Origin: Oscillospiraceae bacterium
GTDB lineage: Bacteria; Bacillota; Clostridia; Oscillospirales; Acutalibacteraceae
Reading direction: 5' to 3'
Length of the DNA stretch: 6,167 nt
NCBI GenBank assembly: GCA_019422905.1
Contig: JAHZCM010000060.1
Location: forward strand, 1-6,167
Shown here: positions 6,167 to 6,167 of the stretch, in pieces
Layout: each line of letters begins with the position of its first letter
How positions within the stretch are numbered: the stretch's first letter is position 1
Translations under genes and position numbers: made by a program
Notes under the pieces: model-generated
Seen by the model: only the letters and a program-made list of their open reading frames with translations
Told to the model about the DNA's origin: nothing
The model's database searches: none

Positions 6167-6167
6167 G

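Overview
The window looks like a chromosomal segment from a GC-rich, spore-forming-type Firmicute, most likely class Clostridia in or near the Oscillospiraceae/Ruminococcaceae. This is inferred from a tRNA-sensing T-box leader, near-consensus TTGACA/TATAAT promoters with extended -10 elements, a Clostridia-style short SerA, a Cthe_2159-type beta-helix protein and a small Spo0A-C-like protein. No mobile element, CRISPR array, tRNA or rRNA gene was seen.

Layout. Two genes read rightwards and two leftwards, converging on a long, perfectly paired, bidirectional terminator at 2340-2383. On the plus strand, 2-1864 is the C-terminal 620 residues of a repetitive extracellular-type beta-helix protein of the Cthe_2159 carbohydrate-binding family; its start lies off the left edge. 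Then come an extended -10 promoter (1998-2026), a leader with three consecutive inverted repeats (2034-2108) and a 67-residue protein (2131-2334) that resembles the second half of the Spo0A DNA-binding domain.

On the minus strand, reading from the right edge, the C-terminal 313 residues of D-3-phosphoglycerate dehydrogenase (serA, 6166-5225) are followed within a few bases by a strong promoter (5217-5190), a complete T-box riboswitch (5160-4884) and valS (4814-2475). The T-box has a readable valine specifier codon (GUG), a UGGU acceptor-pairing bulge and an intrinsic terminator that competes with the antiterminator. ValS is a short ValRS of the archaeal/Rickettsia-like type, not the usual bacterial type.

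Working together: the right half is amino-acid metabolism, with serine synthesis followed by valine charging that is switched on when uncharged tRNA-Val accumulates. No terminator separates serA from valS, so the T-box attenuator probably also ends the serA transcript. The left half is a secreted or surface carbohydrate-binding protein and a separately transcribed small putative regulator. Nothing here is clearly a new multi-gene system. The best candidates for a second look are the mini Spo0A-C-like gene with its structured leader, and the GUG-specifier T-box driving an archaeal-type ValRS.
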